Positions 31,330-39,275 of a DNA stretch of 39,275 nt are shown here, in pieces. The DNA lies in contig JAJPEP010000079.1 of NCBI GenBank assembly GCA_021166845.1, positions 1-39,275 of the forward strand, given 5' to 3'. Under the pieces are notes generated by a model, which was given only the letters and a program-made list of their open reading frames with translations, did no database searches and was not told the origin of the DNA. Both the position numbers and the translations under genes were made by a program. Each line of letters opens with the position of its first letter. Position 1 is the stretch's first letter. This DNA is from Thiobacillus sp. GTDB lineage: Bacteria > Pseudomonadota > Gammaproteobacteria > Burkholderiales > Thiobacillaceae.

Positions 31330-31352
31330 GGCGTGAGGGGTGAGGGGTGAGG
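31330..31352. repeat. TGAGGGG heptamer array supplying the tsaC start
   Basis: Three tandem units (GGCGTGAGGGGTGAGGGGTG, then AGG) follow the purD stop directly. A GTG within the array (31340) is the only suitable start for the next gene, and the GAGGGG of the preceding unit could serve as its Shine-Dalgarno sequence. It is similar to the arrays near nadD and in leuS. Confidence 0.75.
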
Positions 31353-31888
31353 CGGACACCCTGCGCGCGCACCTCAGGCGCGGCGGCCTGATCGCCTATC
31401 CCACCGAGTCCTGTTACGGACTCGGCTGCGACCCGCGCAACGCACGGGCACTCAAGCGCCTCATCGGCCTCAAGGGCCGCAGCGCCGCCAAGGGCCTGTT
31501 GCTGATCGCCAGCCACTTCAGGCAGCTGCAGCCCTTCGTACGTCGGCTGCCGCCCAGCGACCGCGCGCGGATGCAGCACAGCTGGCCCGGCCCCGTAACA
31601 TGGGTGGCGCCGGCCTCAAACGCCTGCCCGCCGCTGCTCACCGGCGGGCGCCCCACCATCGCGGTGCGCGTCACCGCCCATCCCGTTGCGGCGCGACTCT
31701 GCCGCAGCCTCGGCATGGCGCTGGTTTCCACCAGCGCCAACAAAAGCGGCAAAAAACCCGCCAAAACCGCAGCGGAATGCCGCAGAATATTCGGTGCGCG
31801 GGTACGCGTGATTGCCGGCCGCATCGGCCGGCGCCGCCGCCCGTCCACCCTGATCGACCTTGCCACCGGAAACATCCTTCGCCCCTGA
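31340..31888 (+). CDS. tsaC: TsaC/YrdC-type threonylcarbamoyl-AMP synthase
   Basis: Makes threonylcarbamoyl-AMP from threonine, bicarbonate and ATP for t6A37 modification of ANN-decoding tRNAs. The 182-aa product has the YrdC core: [60 protein letters not shown] and [19 protein letters not shown]. The GTG start lies in a heptamer repeat, and the N-terminus ([16 protein letters not shown]) is about 7 residues shorter than E. coli TsaC, so the first residues are repeat-encoded. The stop overlaps the hemF ATG (TGATG). The C-terminal part is Arg-rich, with a short form of the family. Confidence 0.92.
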   Translation: MRGEADTLRAHLRRGGLIAYPTESCYGLGCDPRNARALKRLIGLKGRSAAKGLLLIASHFRQLQPFVRRLPPSDRARMQHSWPGPVTWVAPASNACPPLLTGGRPTIAVRVTAHPVAARLCRSLGMALVSTSANKSGKKPAKTAAECRRIFGARVRVIAGRIGRRRRPSTLIDLATGNILRP

Positions 31889-32799
31889 TGCCTGCCAACC
31901 CCTTCGATACCGCCATCGTCAGGACCTGGCTGCTCGAGCTGCAGGCGCGCATCGTCGCCGCGCTCGAAACCGCCGACGGCCTGCCTTTCCGCACCGATGC
32001 CTGGGAGCGCCCCGAAGGCGGCGGCGGCATTTCGCGCCTCATCGAAGAAGGCCGCGTGCTGGAGCGCGGCGGGGTGAATTTCTCACACGTGCTCGGCAAC
32101 GGGCTGCCGGCGTCGGCCAGCGCGCATCGGCCGGAGCTCGCCGGGCGGCGCTGGGAGGCGATGGGGGTGTCGCTGGTGCTGCACCCGCGCAACCCCTACG
32201 CGCCGACGGTGCACATGAACGTGCGCTGCTTCGTCGCGATGAAGGACGGCGAGGCGCCGGTGTGGTGGTTCGGCGGCGGCATGGACTTGACGCCCTACTA
32301 CGGCTTCGTGGACGACGCGCGGCACTTCCACGCCACCTGCAAGGACGCGCTCGATCCGTTCGGCGCCGGCTTGCATCCCCGCTTCAAGGAATGGTGCGAC
32401 CGCTATTTCTTCCTCAAGCACCGCAACGAGCCGCGCGGCATCGGCGGCGTGTTCTTCGACGACTTCTCCGAAGGCGGCTTCGAGCATGCCTTCGCCATGA
32501 CGAAAAGTGTGGGCGATGCCTTCCTCACCGCCTATCTGCCGATTCTCCAGCGCCGCCACGACACGCCCTACGGCGAACGCGAACGCGACTTCCAGGCCTA
32601 CCGGCGCGGCCGCTACGTCGAATTCAACCTGGTGTTCGACCGCGGCACCCTGTTCGGCCTGCAATCGGGCGGGCGCACCGAATCGATCCTGATGTCGCTG
32701 CCGCCGATCGTGAAATGGCGCTACGACTGGCATCCCGCGCCCGGCACGCCGGAAGCGGCGCTCCACACCGACTTTCTCAGCGCGCGCGACTGGGTCTGA
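31888..32799 (+). CDS. hemF: Oxygen-dependent coproporphyrinogen III oxidase HemF
   Basis: Oxidative decarboxylation of coproporphyrinogen III to protoporphyrinogen IX in haem synthesis, using O2. 303 aa. Family signatures: [61 protein letters not shown] and [19 protein letters not shown], ending [20 protein letters not shown]. It implies that the host meets oxygen at least part of the time. Translation is coupled to tsaC by a TGATG overlap. A large PBP gene follows after 3 bp. Confidence 0.98.
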   Translation: MPANPFDTAIVRTWLLELQARIVAALETADGLPFRTDAWERPEGGGGISRLIEEGRVLERGGVNFSHVLGNGLPASASAHRPELAGRRWEAMGVSLVLHPRNPYAPTVHMNVRCFVAMKDGEAPVWWFGGGMDLTPYYGFVDDARHFHATCKDALDPFGAGLHPRFKEWCDRYFFLKHRNEPRGIGGVFFDDFSEGGFEHAFAMTKSVGDAFLTAYLPILQRRHDTPYGERERDFQAYRRGRYVEFNLVFDRGTLFGLQSGGRTESILMSLPPIVKWRYDWHPAPGTPEAALHTDFLSARDWV

Positions 32800-32802
32800 A
32801 GC

Positions 32803-35800
32803 ATGCATAAGGTCCCGCGCCGCATCCTGATCGGCCTTGGCATCCTGCTGCTGCTGATCGGGCTGATCGGGCTGATCGCCTGGGAGCTGGTGTCGTCGGC
32901 GCTGGAAGCGAAATATCTCGTCAAAACCGCGCAGAAAATGACCTGGCAAATCCGGCCCGGGCCGTCCGACCGCATCCGTTACCCGGGCCAGGGGCCGTAC
33001 GACGTACGCCTCGGTTACAGCAAGCTGCCTGACTACCTGGCGCGGCTCGACCGGGCGGGCTGGCAGATCGACCGGCAGGCGCGGATCAGCATCCAGATGG
33101 AGCGGGCTGACGATCTCGGCCTGTTCCTGCCGTACCACGAAAAAGATCAGGCCGGCCTGACCCTGCTCGACAGCGACGGCAAGCAGCTATATCGGGGGCA
33201 GCATCCGACCCGGGTGTACCGCCGCTTCGAGGAGATTCCCAAGGTGCTGGTCGATGCCCTGCTCCACATCGAAAACCGCGAACTGCTGACCGAGCAGTTC
33301 CCCACCCGCAACCCGGCGGTGGAGTGGGACCGGCTCGCCCAGGCCTTGCTGGAAAAAGGCATCAGCCTGGTCGACGCGGACCGCAACGTGCCGGGCGGCA
33401 GCACCCTGCCGACGCAGATCGAAAAATACCGCCATTCGCCGGAAGGCCTGACCGGCAGCATGAGCGAAAAGCTGCGCCAGATGGCGACCGCCAGCCTGCG
33501 CGCTTATCTCGATGGCGCCAACACGCTGCCGATGCGGCGCAAAACCGTGATGGCCTACCTCAACACGGTTCCGCTCGCCGCGGCGCCGCGCTTCGGCGAG
33601 GTCAACGGCGTCGGCGATGGCTTGTGGGCATGGTACGGACTGGACTTTGCCGAGATCAACCGCGTCCTGGCCAAACCGCCGGCTTCCCGCGACACGGCCT
33701 ACGCCAGCGCGCTGAAGCATGCGCTGTCGCTGATCGTGGCGGAGCGCCGCCCGTCGTATTACCTCGCCGCCAACCGCAAGGCGCTGGATGCCCTCACCGA
33801 CGACCATCTCGATCTGCTGGCCGGCGCCAATCTGATTTCGCGCGAACTCGCCGACCGCGCCAAGGCCATCAAGCTGCGCAACACGCGTCTGCGCATCGAC
33901 CCGCCGGCGCCGCGTTTCGTCGACCAGAAAGCCGCCAATGCGCAGCGCATCCGCGTCGCTGCGCTGCTCGGCGAGTCGCGCCTGTACGATCTCGACCGGC
34001 TGGACCTGATGGTCGACACCACCATCAACCAGCCGGCGCAGAAGATCGTCAGCGGCTACCTGCAAAGCCTGGCCAAACCGGAAGCCGCCGCCGCATCGGG
34101 GCTGATCGGATTTCGCTTGCTGAAACCGGAAAATCCGCTGAGCCAGGTGATCTACAGCTTCACCCTGTATGAAAAAGCGCCGTCCGGGAACGTGCTGCGC
34201 ATCCAGGCCGACAATCTCAACCAGCCGTTCGACATCAACAGCCAGGCGCGCCTCGATCTCGGCTCCACCGCCAAGCTGCGCACCCTGGTCACCTACCTGG
34301 AAATCGTCGCGCGGCTGCACGCCGAGTACCGTTCGCTGGGCGCTGCCGCGCTCGGGCAAAAAGCCCGGCCGCAGCGCGACGTGCTGTCGCAGTGGGTGGC
34401 CGCCACCCTGCTGAGCCAGCCCGGCATCCAGCTGGACGCCCTGCTGGACGCCGCGATGCGGCGCCCCTATTCGGCATCGCCGGAAACCTTTTTCACCGGC
34501 GGCGGCCTGCACAATTTCGCCAACTTCGATTCCCGAGACAATGGCCGCGTGATGGACGTATGGGAGGCCACCAAGAACTCGGTCAACCTCGTCTACATCC
34601 GCATCATGCGCGATATCGTGCGGCATTACGCCAGCGCCTCGCCGGGGGCGGCGGCGCGTATCCTGGACGACGCCAGCAACCCGATGCGCGCAAGCTATCT
34701 GATGCGTTTTGTCGACAAGGAGGGCCGCGTCTTCACCCACCGCTTCTACCAGCGCCACCAGGGCCGGACGGCGGCGCAGATGGCGGAGGACCTGTACGCC
34801 CGCGTGCGCGCCAACCCGCGCCGCTTCACCTCGGTGTTCCGTTACCTGGAACCGAACGCGAGCTTCGATGCGTACGTCGCCACGCTGCACCGGCAGGTTC
34901 CCGCCAGCGCCAGCCTCAGCCGGAAGACGCTCGAATCGCTCTACAAGACCCACGCATCCGACGCCTACAACCTGGCCGACCGCGGCTACGTGACGCAGAT
35001 TCACCCGCTGGAGCTGTGGGTGGTGCAAACCCTGCGCGCGGCGCCGAAGACCGACCTCAAGGCGCTCTATGAACAGGGCGCAAGGGTGCGCCGCGAGGTC
35101 TACAACTGGCTGTTCAAGACCAGCCGCAAGAATGCGCAGGACATCCGCATCCAGAGCCTGCTCGAAGTCGAGGCTTTCGACGGCTTGCTGCACGACTGGA
35201 AACGGCTGGGCTATCCGTTCGACAACATCACGCCGTCGTACGCCACCGCCATCGGCAGCTCGGGCGACCGCCCCGCCGCGCTGGCCGAACTGATGAGCAT
35301 TCTGGTCAACGACGGCGTGCGCGCGCCGATGACGAGCCTCACCGGCCTGCATTTTGCGGCCGACACGCCTTACGACACCCGCCTGTCGCTCAAACCGGCC
35401 CGCGGCGAACGGCTGATGCCGGCCGAGGTGGCACACACCGTGCGCCGCGCGCTGGCACGCGTGGTGGAGGGCGGCACCGCCGCCCGCCTCGCCGGCGCGC
35501 TCAAGGATGCAGCCGGCCAGCCGCTCGCCATCGGCGGCAAGACCGGCACCGGCGATCACCGCTTCGAGCGCTACGGCAAGGGCGGGCAACTGCTCGAATC
35601 GCGCGTGGTCAACCGTACCGCCACCTTCGCGTTCTACCTGGGCGACCGCTATTTCGGCACCCTCACCGCGCTGGTGCCGGGCGAGCAGGCCGGCCAGTTC
35701 GGCTTCACCAGTTCGCTCACCACGCAGATCCTGAAAACCCTGCTGCCCGCTTTGCAGCCGCACCTGTATCCGCAGCCGCCGGCACCGCCCAAGCCGGTTG

Positions 35801-35991
35801 CCGCACCCGTCGCCGAACCGGCGCCCATCGCCCCGCGCATGCCGCTGAAGGACAAGCCCGACGGCGCCACCAGCCAGGCCGACCCGCCCGCCAAGGAACC
35901 TTCGGCCGAGGGCGGTTTTCCGGAAGACCTCGAGCCCAGCGTGGTGGTGCCGGTGCCGCCCGCCCCCGCGGCACCGGCCGACGCGCCGTGA
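32803..35991 (+). CDS. Divergent class A penicillin-binding protein (GT51 plus transpeptidase)
   Basis: Predicted 1062-aa bifunctional peptidoglycan synthase, anchored by one N-terminal TM helix (residues 8-28). The transpeptidase triad is intact: S488-T-A-K491, S593-V-N595, K913-T-G915. The glycosyltransferase 51 part (about 110-330) is divergent. Motif 1 reads IENRELL (E157) instead of EDxxFxxHxG, and motif 2 reads PGGSTLPTQIEKYRHS instead of GGSTITQQ. Motif 5-like RRKTVMAYLNTVPLA is present. A large insertion separates SVN and KTG (about 320 residues), and a Pro/Ala-rich tail occupies the last 75 residues. The start ATG is 3 bp after hemF. Either transglycosylase activity is altered or the fold tolerates these changes. 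Confidence 0.85.
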   Translation: MHKVPRRILIGLGILLLLIGLIGLIAWELVSSALEAKYLVKTAQKMTWQIRPGPSDRIRYPGQGPYDVRLGYSKLPDYLARLDRAGWQIDRQARISIQMERADDLGLFLPYHEKDQAGLTLLDSDGKQLYRGQHPTRVYRRFEEIPKVLVDALLHIENRELLTEQFPTRNPAVEWDRLAQALLEKGISLVDADRNVPGGSTLPTQIEKYRHSPEGLTGSMSEKLRQMATASLRAYLDGANTLPMRRKTVMAYLNTVPLAAAPRFGEVNGVGDGLWAWYGLDFAEINRVLAKPPASRDTAYASALKHALSLIVAERRPSYYLAANRKALDALTDDHLDLLAGANLISRELADRAKAIKLRNTRLRIDPPAPRFVDQKAANAQRIRVAALLGESRLYDLDRLDLMVDTTINQPAQKIVSGYLQSLAKPEAAAASGLIGFRLLKPENPLSQVIYSFTLYEKAPSGNVLRIQADNLNQPFDINSQARLDLGSTAKLRTLVTYLEIVARLHAEYRSLGAAALGQKARPQRDVLSQWVAATLLSQPGIQLDALLDAAMRRPYSASPETFFTGGGLHNFANFDSRDNGRVMDVWEATKNSVNLVYIRIMRDIVRHYASASPGAAARILDDASNPMRASYLMRFVDKEGRVFTHRFYQRHQGRTAAQMAEDLYARVRANPRRFTSVFRYLEPNASFDAYVATLHRQVPASASLSRKTLESLYKTHASDAYNLADRGYVTQIHPLELWVVQTLRAAPKTDLKALYEQGARVRREVYNWLFKTSRKNAQDIRIQSLLEVEAFDGLLHDWKRLGYPFDNITPSYATAIGSSGDRPAALAELMSILVNDGVRAPMTSLTGLHFAADTPYDTRLSLKPARGERLMPAEVAHTVRRALARVVEGGTAARLAGALKDAAGQPLAIGGKTGTGDHRFERYGKGGQLLESRVVNRTATFAFYLGDRYFGTLTALVPGEQAGQFGFTSSLTTQILKTLLPALQPHLYPQPPAPPKPVAAPVAEPAPIAPRMPLKDKPDGATSQADPPAKEPSAEGGFPEDLEPSVVVPVPPAPAAPADAP

Positions 35992-35999
35992 CGCGGGGC

Positions 36000-36028
36000 T
36001 TGGGATCGCGTACAAATCGGAATATGCT
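36000..36028 (+). promoter_or_regulatory. Sigma-70-type promoter for kinase/regulator pair
   Basis: -35 TTGGGA (36000-36005), a 17-bp spacer, and -10 TATGCT (36023-36028). The distance to the proposed ATG at 36055 gives a leader of about 20 nt. The region overlaps the space just after the PBP stop, so the two-component genes can be expressed separately. Confidence 0.5.
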
Positions 36029-36054
36029 AAAAAGCTGCTTCTTCTGACTTGGCC

Positions 36055-37272
36055 ATGAAAGACATTCATCCCCTGATCCAGCACCACGCCTCCACCGACC
36101 CGGACAACGTCAGCATCCCGGCTCTGCGGGTGCTGTCGGAAATCACCACCAGCCTGTCCAGCGACGCCAACGTCGAACAGCTGCTGGGGCGCTTTCTCTC
36201 GACCATGATCCGCCTGGCCGGCGCGCAGGCGGGTGCGGTGCGCGTCATCACCGACGACCGCACGCACCTGCGCCTGATCGGCTCGGTCGGACTGCCGCCC
36301 GAACTGGTCGAACACGAGAGCATTGTCAGCGTCGATTGCGGCGTGTGCGGCAAAGCCGCGCGCGAGGTGACGGTGAGCAGCTGGAACAACGTCGCCTTCT
36401 GCAAGCGCCAGGCCAACGACACCTATTTCAGCGACACCTGCAACACCGTGGTGGCGGTGCCGCTGATGCACAAGAACCAGGTGATGGGCGTCTACAACCT
36501 GTTCCTGGACGAAGGCCACACCGTCCCCGAGGACGTGCGCCTCTTGTTCCGCTCGATCAGCGAACACCTCGGCATCGCACTGGAGAACGCGCGGCTGACC
36601 CGCGAGAACATGCGCATCTCGCTGATGAACGAGCGCCAGATGCTGGCCAACCAGATTCACGACTCGCTGGCGCAGACGCTGGCCTACGCCAAGATGCGGC
36701 TCACCGTGCTGTCCGACGCGATGCGCCACGAGGACTACCCCAAGGCCAACCGCTACCTCGGCGACGTCGAGGAGGCGGTCGATCTCGCCTATGCCGACCT
36801 GCGCGACCTCATCACCCAGTATCGCGACCGCATCAACCCGCGCGGGCTGGTGCCGGCGATCCAGGAACTCGCCAAGAGCTTCCGCAAGAAGGCCAATGCC
36901 GACGTCGATTTCCTCAACCTGGTGCAGGACGTCTCGCTCACGCCCGACGAGGAAATCCAGGTCTTCCACATCATCCAGGAGTCGCTCTACAACATCGCCA
37001 AGCACGCGCGCGCGCGCCACGTCGTCATCACCCTCGACCTGGAAAACGGCCAGTACATCGTCAACGTCGCCGACGACGGCGTCGGCGTGCAGAAGAAAAA
37101 CGACGAGTCCTCCAACCTCGGCAAGAGCTTCGGCCTCACCATCATGCGCGAGCGCGCCGCCAAGCTGAACGGCAAGCTCATCGTGGAATCCCGCCCCGCC
37201 GGCGGCACCGTGATCCGTCTCGTCTTTCCCCAACGCGCCGCGTCCCACCAACACAGCGAGCATCCCGCATGA
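36055..37272 (+). CDS. GAF-domain sensor histidine kinase, NarL/HisKA_3 type
   Basis: 405-aa cytoplasmic kinase with no transmembrane segment. An N-terminal GAF domain (about 25-180) precedes a HisKA_3 dimerisation helix with phosphoacceptor His202 ([15 protein letters not shown]) and a HATPase domain (N-box [13 protein letters not shown]-box ADDGVGV and [10 protein letters not shown]). The GAF domain carries four cysteines, C95, C98, C116 and C129 (CGVCG ... FCKR ... DTCN), a layout that could bind a metal, FeS or haem group or form a redox switch. The stop overlaps the regulator's ATG (ATGA). The frame extends to a TTG at 36049; the ATG was preferred. The signal is unknown. Confidence 0.9.
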   Translation: MKDIHPLIQHHASTDPDNVSIPALRVLSEITTSLSSDANVEQLLGRFLSTMIRLAGAQAGAVRVITDDRTHLRLIGSVGLPPELVEHESIVSVDCGVCGKAAREVTVSSWNNVAFCKRQANDTYFSDTCNTVVAVPLMHKNQVMGVYNLFLDEGHTVPEDVRLLFRSISEHLGIALENARLTRENMRISLMNERQMLANQIHDSLAQTLAYAKMRLTVLSDAMRHEDYPKANRYLGDVEEAVDLAYADLRDLITQYRDRINPRGLVPAIQELAKSFRKKANADVDFLNLVQDVSLTPDEEIQVFHIIQESLYNIAKHARARHVVITLDLENGQYIVNVADDGVGVQKKNDESSNLGKSFGLTIMRERAAKLNGKLIVESRPAGGTVIRLVFPQRAASHQHSEHPA

Positions 37273-37934
37273 GCCTCACCCGCATCATTCTCGTCGACGA
37301 CCACACCCTGTTCCGCAAGGGTCTGGCCGAGCTGCTCGAACAGAGCGGCAGCATCGAGGTCACCGCCTTTACCGGCAATCCCGACGACGTCGCCATGCTG
37401 TTGAAAGCGCACCGCCCCGACGTGCTCATCGTCGATCTCAACATGCCCGGCACCGACGGCATCACCCTGATGCAGCAACTGCGGGCCGACGGCTTCGCCC
37501 TGCCCATCCTCATCCTCACCCTCTCCGAAGCCGAAGACGATCTCGCGCGCGCCCTGCGCGCCGGCGCCAACGGCTATCTGCTGAAAAGCATGGAACCCGA
37601 CGAAGTGGTCGACGCCATCCTGCGTGCCCAGCGCGGCGAAACCGTGGTCGCTCCCGCGATGACCGCCAAGCTCGTCAAGCTGTACGACCAGAAAGGCCAG
37701 GACGCCGGCTCCCTGCTCGACGCGCTGACCCCGCGCGAACGCGAAATCCTCACCCACCTGGCGCGCGGCGAGTCCAACAAGGCCATCGCCCGCACCCTCG
37801 ACATCAGCCACGACACCGTCAAGCTGCACGTGCGGCATATCCTCGCCAAGCTCAACCTGTCGTCGCGGGTGGAGGCGGCGGTGTTCGCGGTGGAGCACCG
37901 GGTGGCGCCGGGGGGGCGCGGCGAGGGGCGGTAA
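37269..37934 (+). CDS. NarL/FixJ-family response regulator
   Basis: 221-aa transcription factor, the evident partner of the GAF kinase (4-nt overlap). The receiver domain carries D10-D11, phosphoacceptor D56 (LIVDLNMPG), T84 region LILTLSE and K106 in YLLKSMEP. The C-terminal LuxR-type helix-turn-helix reads [48 protein letters not shown] in two pieces of recognition helix. The last dozen residues ([11 protein letters not shown]) are low-complexity and unlike the family. Targets are unknown; nearby genes (phnA-like, PBP) are candidates only. Confidence 0.93.
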   Translation: MSLTRIILVDDHTLFRKGLAELLEQSGSIEVTAFTGNPDDVAMLLKAHRPDVLIVDLNMPGTDGITLMQQLRADGFALPILILTLSEAEDDLARALRAGANGYLLKSMEPDEVVDAILRAQRGETVVAPAMTAKLVKLYDQKGQDAGSLLDALTPREREILTHLARGESNKAIARTLDISHDTVKLHVRHILAKLNLSSRVEAAVFAVEHRVAPGGRGEGR

Positions 37935-37984
37935 GGCGAACCACCCACCGGGAAAATGAGCAATCAATCGAAACAGGAAACAAC

Positions 37985-38328
37985 ATGAGCAACTTGCCCC
38001 CCTGCCCGCAATGCGGCTCGGAATTCACCTACCAGGACGGCGACCGATATGTCTGCCCGGAATGCGCGCATGAATGGCCGCAAGCAGCGGCAGCGGAGAG
38101 CGCCGAGCAGGTGCGCGTGGTGCGCGATTCCAATGGCGCCGAGCTGCGCGACGGCGACACGGTCAGCGTGATCAAGGATCTGAAGGTGAAGGGTTCATCG
38201 CTGGTGGTGAAGGTCGGGACCAAGGTGAAGAACATCCGCCTGGCCGAAGGCGATCACGACATCGACTGCAAGATCGACGGCATCGGCGCAATGGGCCTGA
38301 AGTCGGAGTTCGTGAAGAAAGTAAGTTC

Positions 38329-38332
<4 letters not shown>
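37985..38332 (+). CDS. phnA: PhnA/YjdM-like zinc-ribbon protein
   Basis: 115-aa protein: an N-terminal zinc ribbon ([25 protein letters not shown], two Cys pairs; C7, C10, C24 and C27) followed by the PhnA C-terminal domain ([25 protein letters not shown] ... [20 protein letters not shown]). Despite the historical name this family has no proven phosphonate role. A good Shine-Dalgarno sequence (AGGAAACAAC) precedes the ATG. Its stop TAG overlaps the stop of the convergent downstream gene within CTAG. Confidence 0.93.

Positions 38333-39275
<943 letters not shown>

Noticed and set aside
33187-37263. Very long open frame (over 1300 codons) on the minus strand
   Set aside because: It is antisense to the PBP and kinase genes, which have clear catalytic motifs and matching start/stop spacing. 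Long antisense frames are expected in GC-rich DNA, and its translation is low-complexity and resembles no family.

Overview
The window is a dense, GC-rich bacterial chromosome segment. Gene content and order point to a betaproteobacterium of the Thiobacillus/Nitrosomonadales type: a maf-rng/rlmH/rsfS/nadD/proA cluster, leuS-lptE-holA, dusB-fis-purH-purD, hemF, and a proteobacterial-type phosphoribulokinase implying Calvin-cycle autotrophy. The genus is an inference, because no rRNA is present. No RNA genes or CRISPR arrays were seen.

Layout. (1) 1-9419, minus strand: leuS-lptE-holA, a 237-bp gap, then proA-nadD-rsfS-rlmH-maf-rng. Genes are tightly coupled (ATGA/TTGA overlaps, two TTG starts). 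rng runs off the left edge. (2) 9754-10641, plus strand: prk with a strong intrinsic terminator. (3) 10691-18899: an accessory block with a minus-strand heavy-metal RND efflux operon (czcI-like, TolC-like outer membrane protein, a small membrane-anchored protein, adaptor, pump, a small His-rich periplasmic protein, and a lipoprotein). It ends in an orphan BrnA-type antitoxin and the decayed tail of its BrnT toxin, abutting moaD. (4) 18900-26290: moaD, uvrD-type helicase, a BPSS1780-like membrane protein, a DUF2782 protein, a LOG-family hydrolase and polA. (5) 26475-35991: mscL, then dusB-fis-purH-purD-tsaC-hemF and a divergent class A penicillin-binding protein. (6) 36000-39275: a promoter, a GAF histidine kinase and NarL-type regulator pair, a PhnA-like zinc ribbon protein, and convergently a partial dihydroorotate-dehydrogenase-like gene.

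Most striking observation: a 54-nt (18-codon) palindromic element sits inside protein-coding genes, once in holA and twice in uvrD. It is always in the same orientation and reading frame and encodes a peptide of the type YDST....SGSESFRA. The two best copies are identical at 49 of 54 positions and carry a compensatory change in the hairpin stem. This resembles the protein-inserted palindromic elements of Rickettsia, in an unrelated lineage.

A second family, G-rich heptamer arrays of the TGAGGGG type, occurs at gene junctions (proA/nadD, purH/purD, purD/tsaC) and inside leuS, and it supplies the apparent start codon of tsaC. Two further repeat types are single long hairpins between convergent genes (uvrD/BPSS1780-like and polA/mscL).
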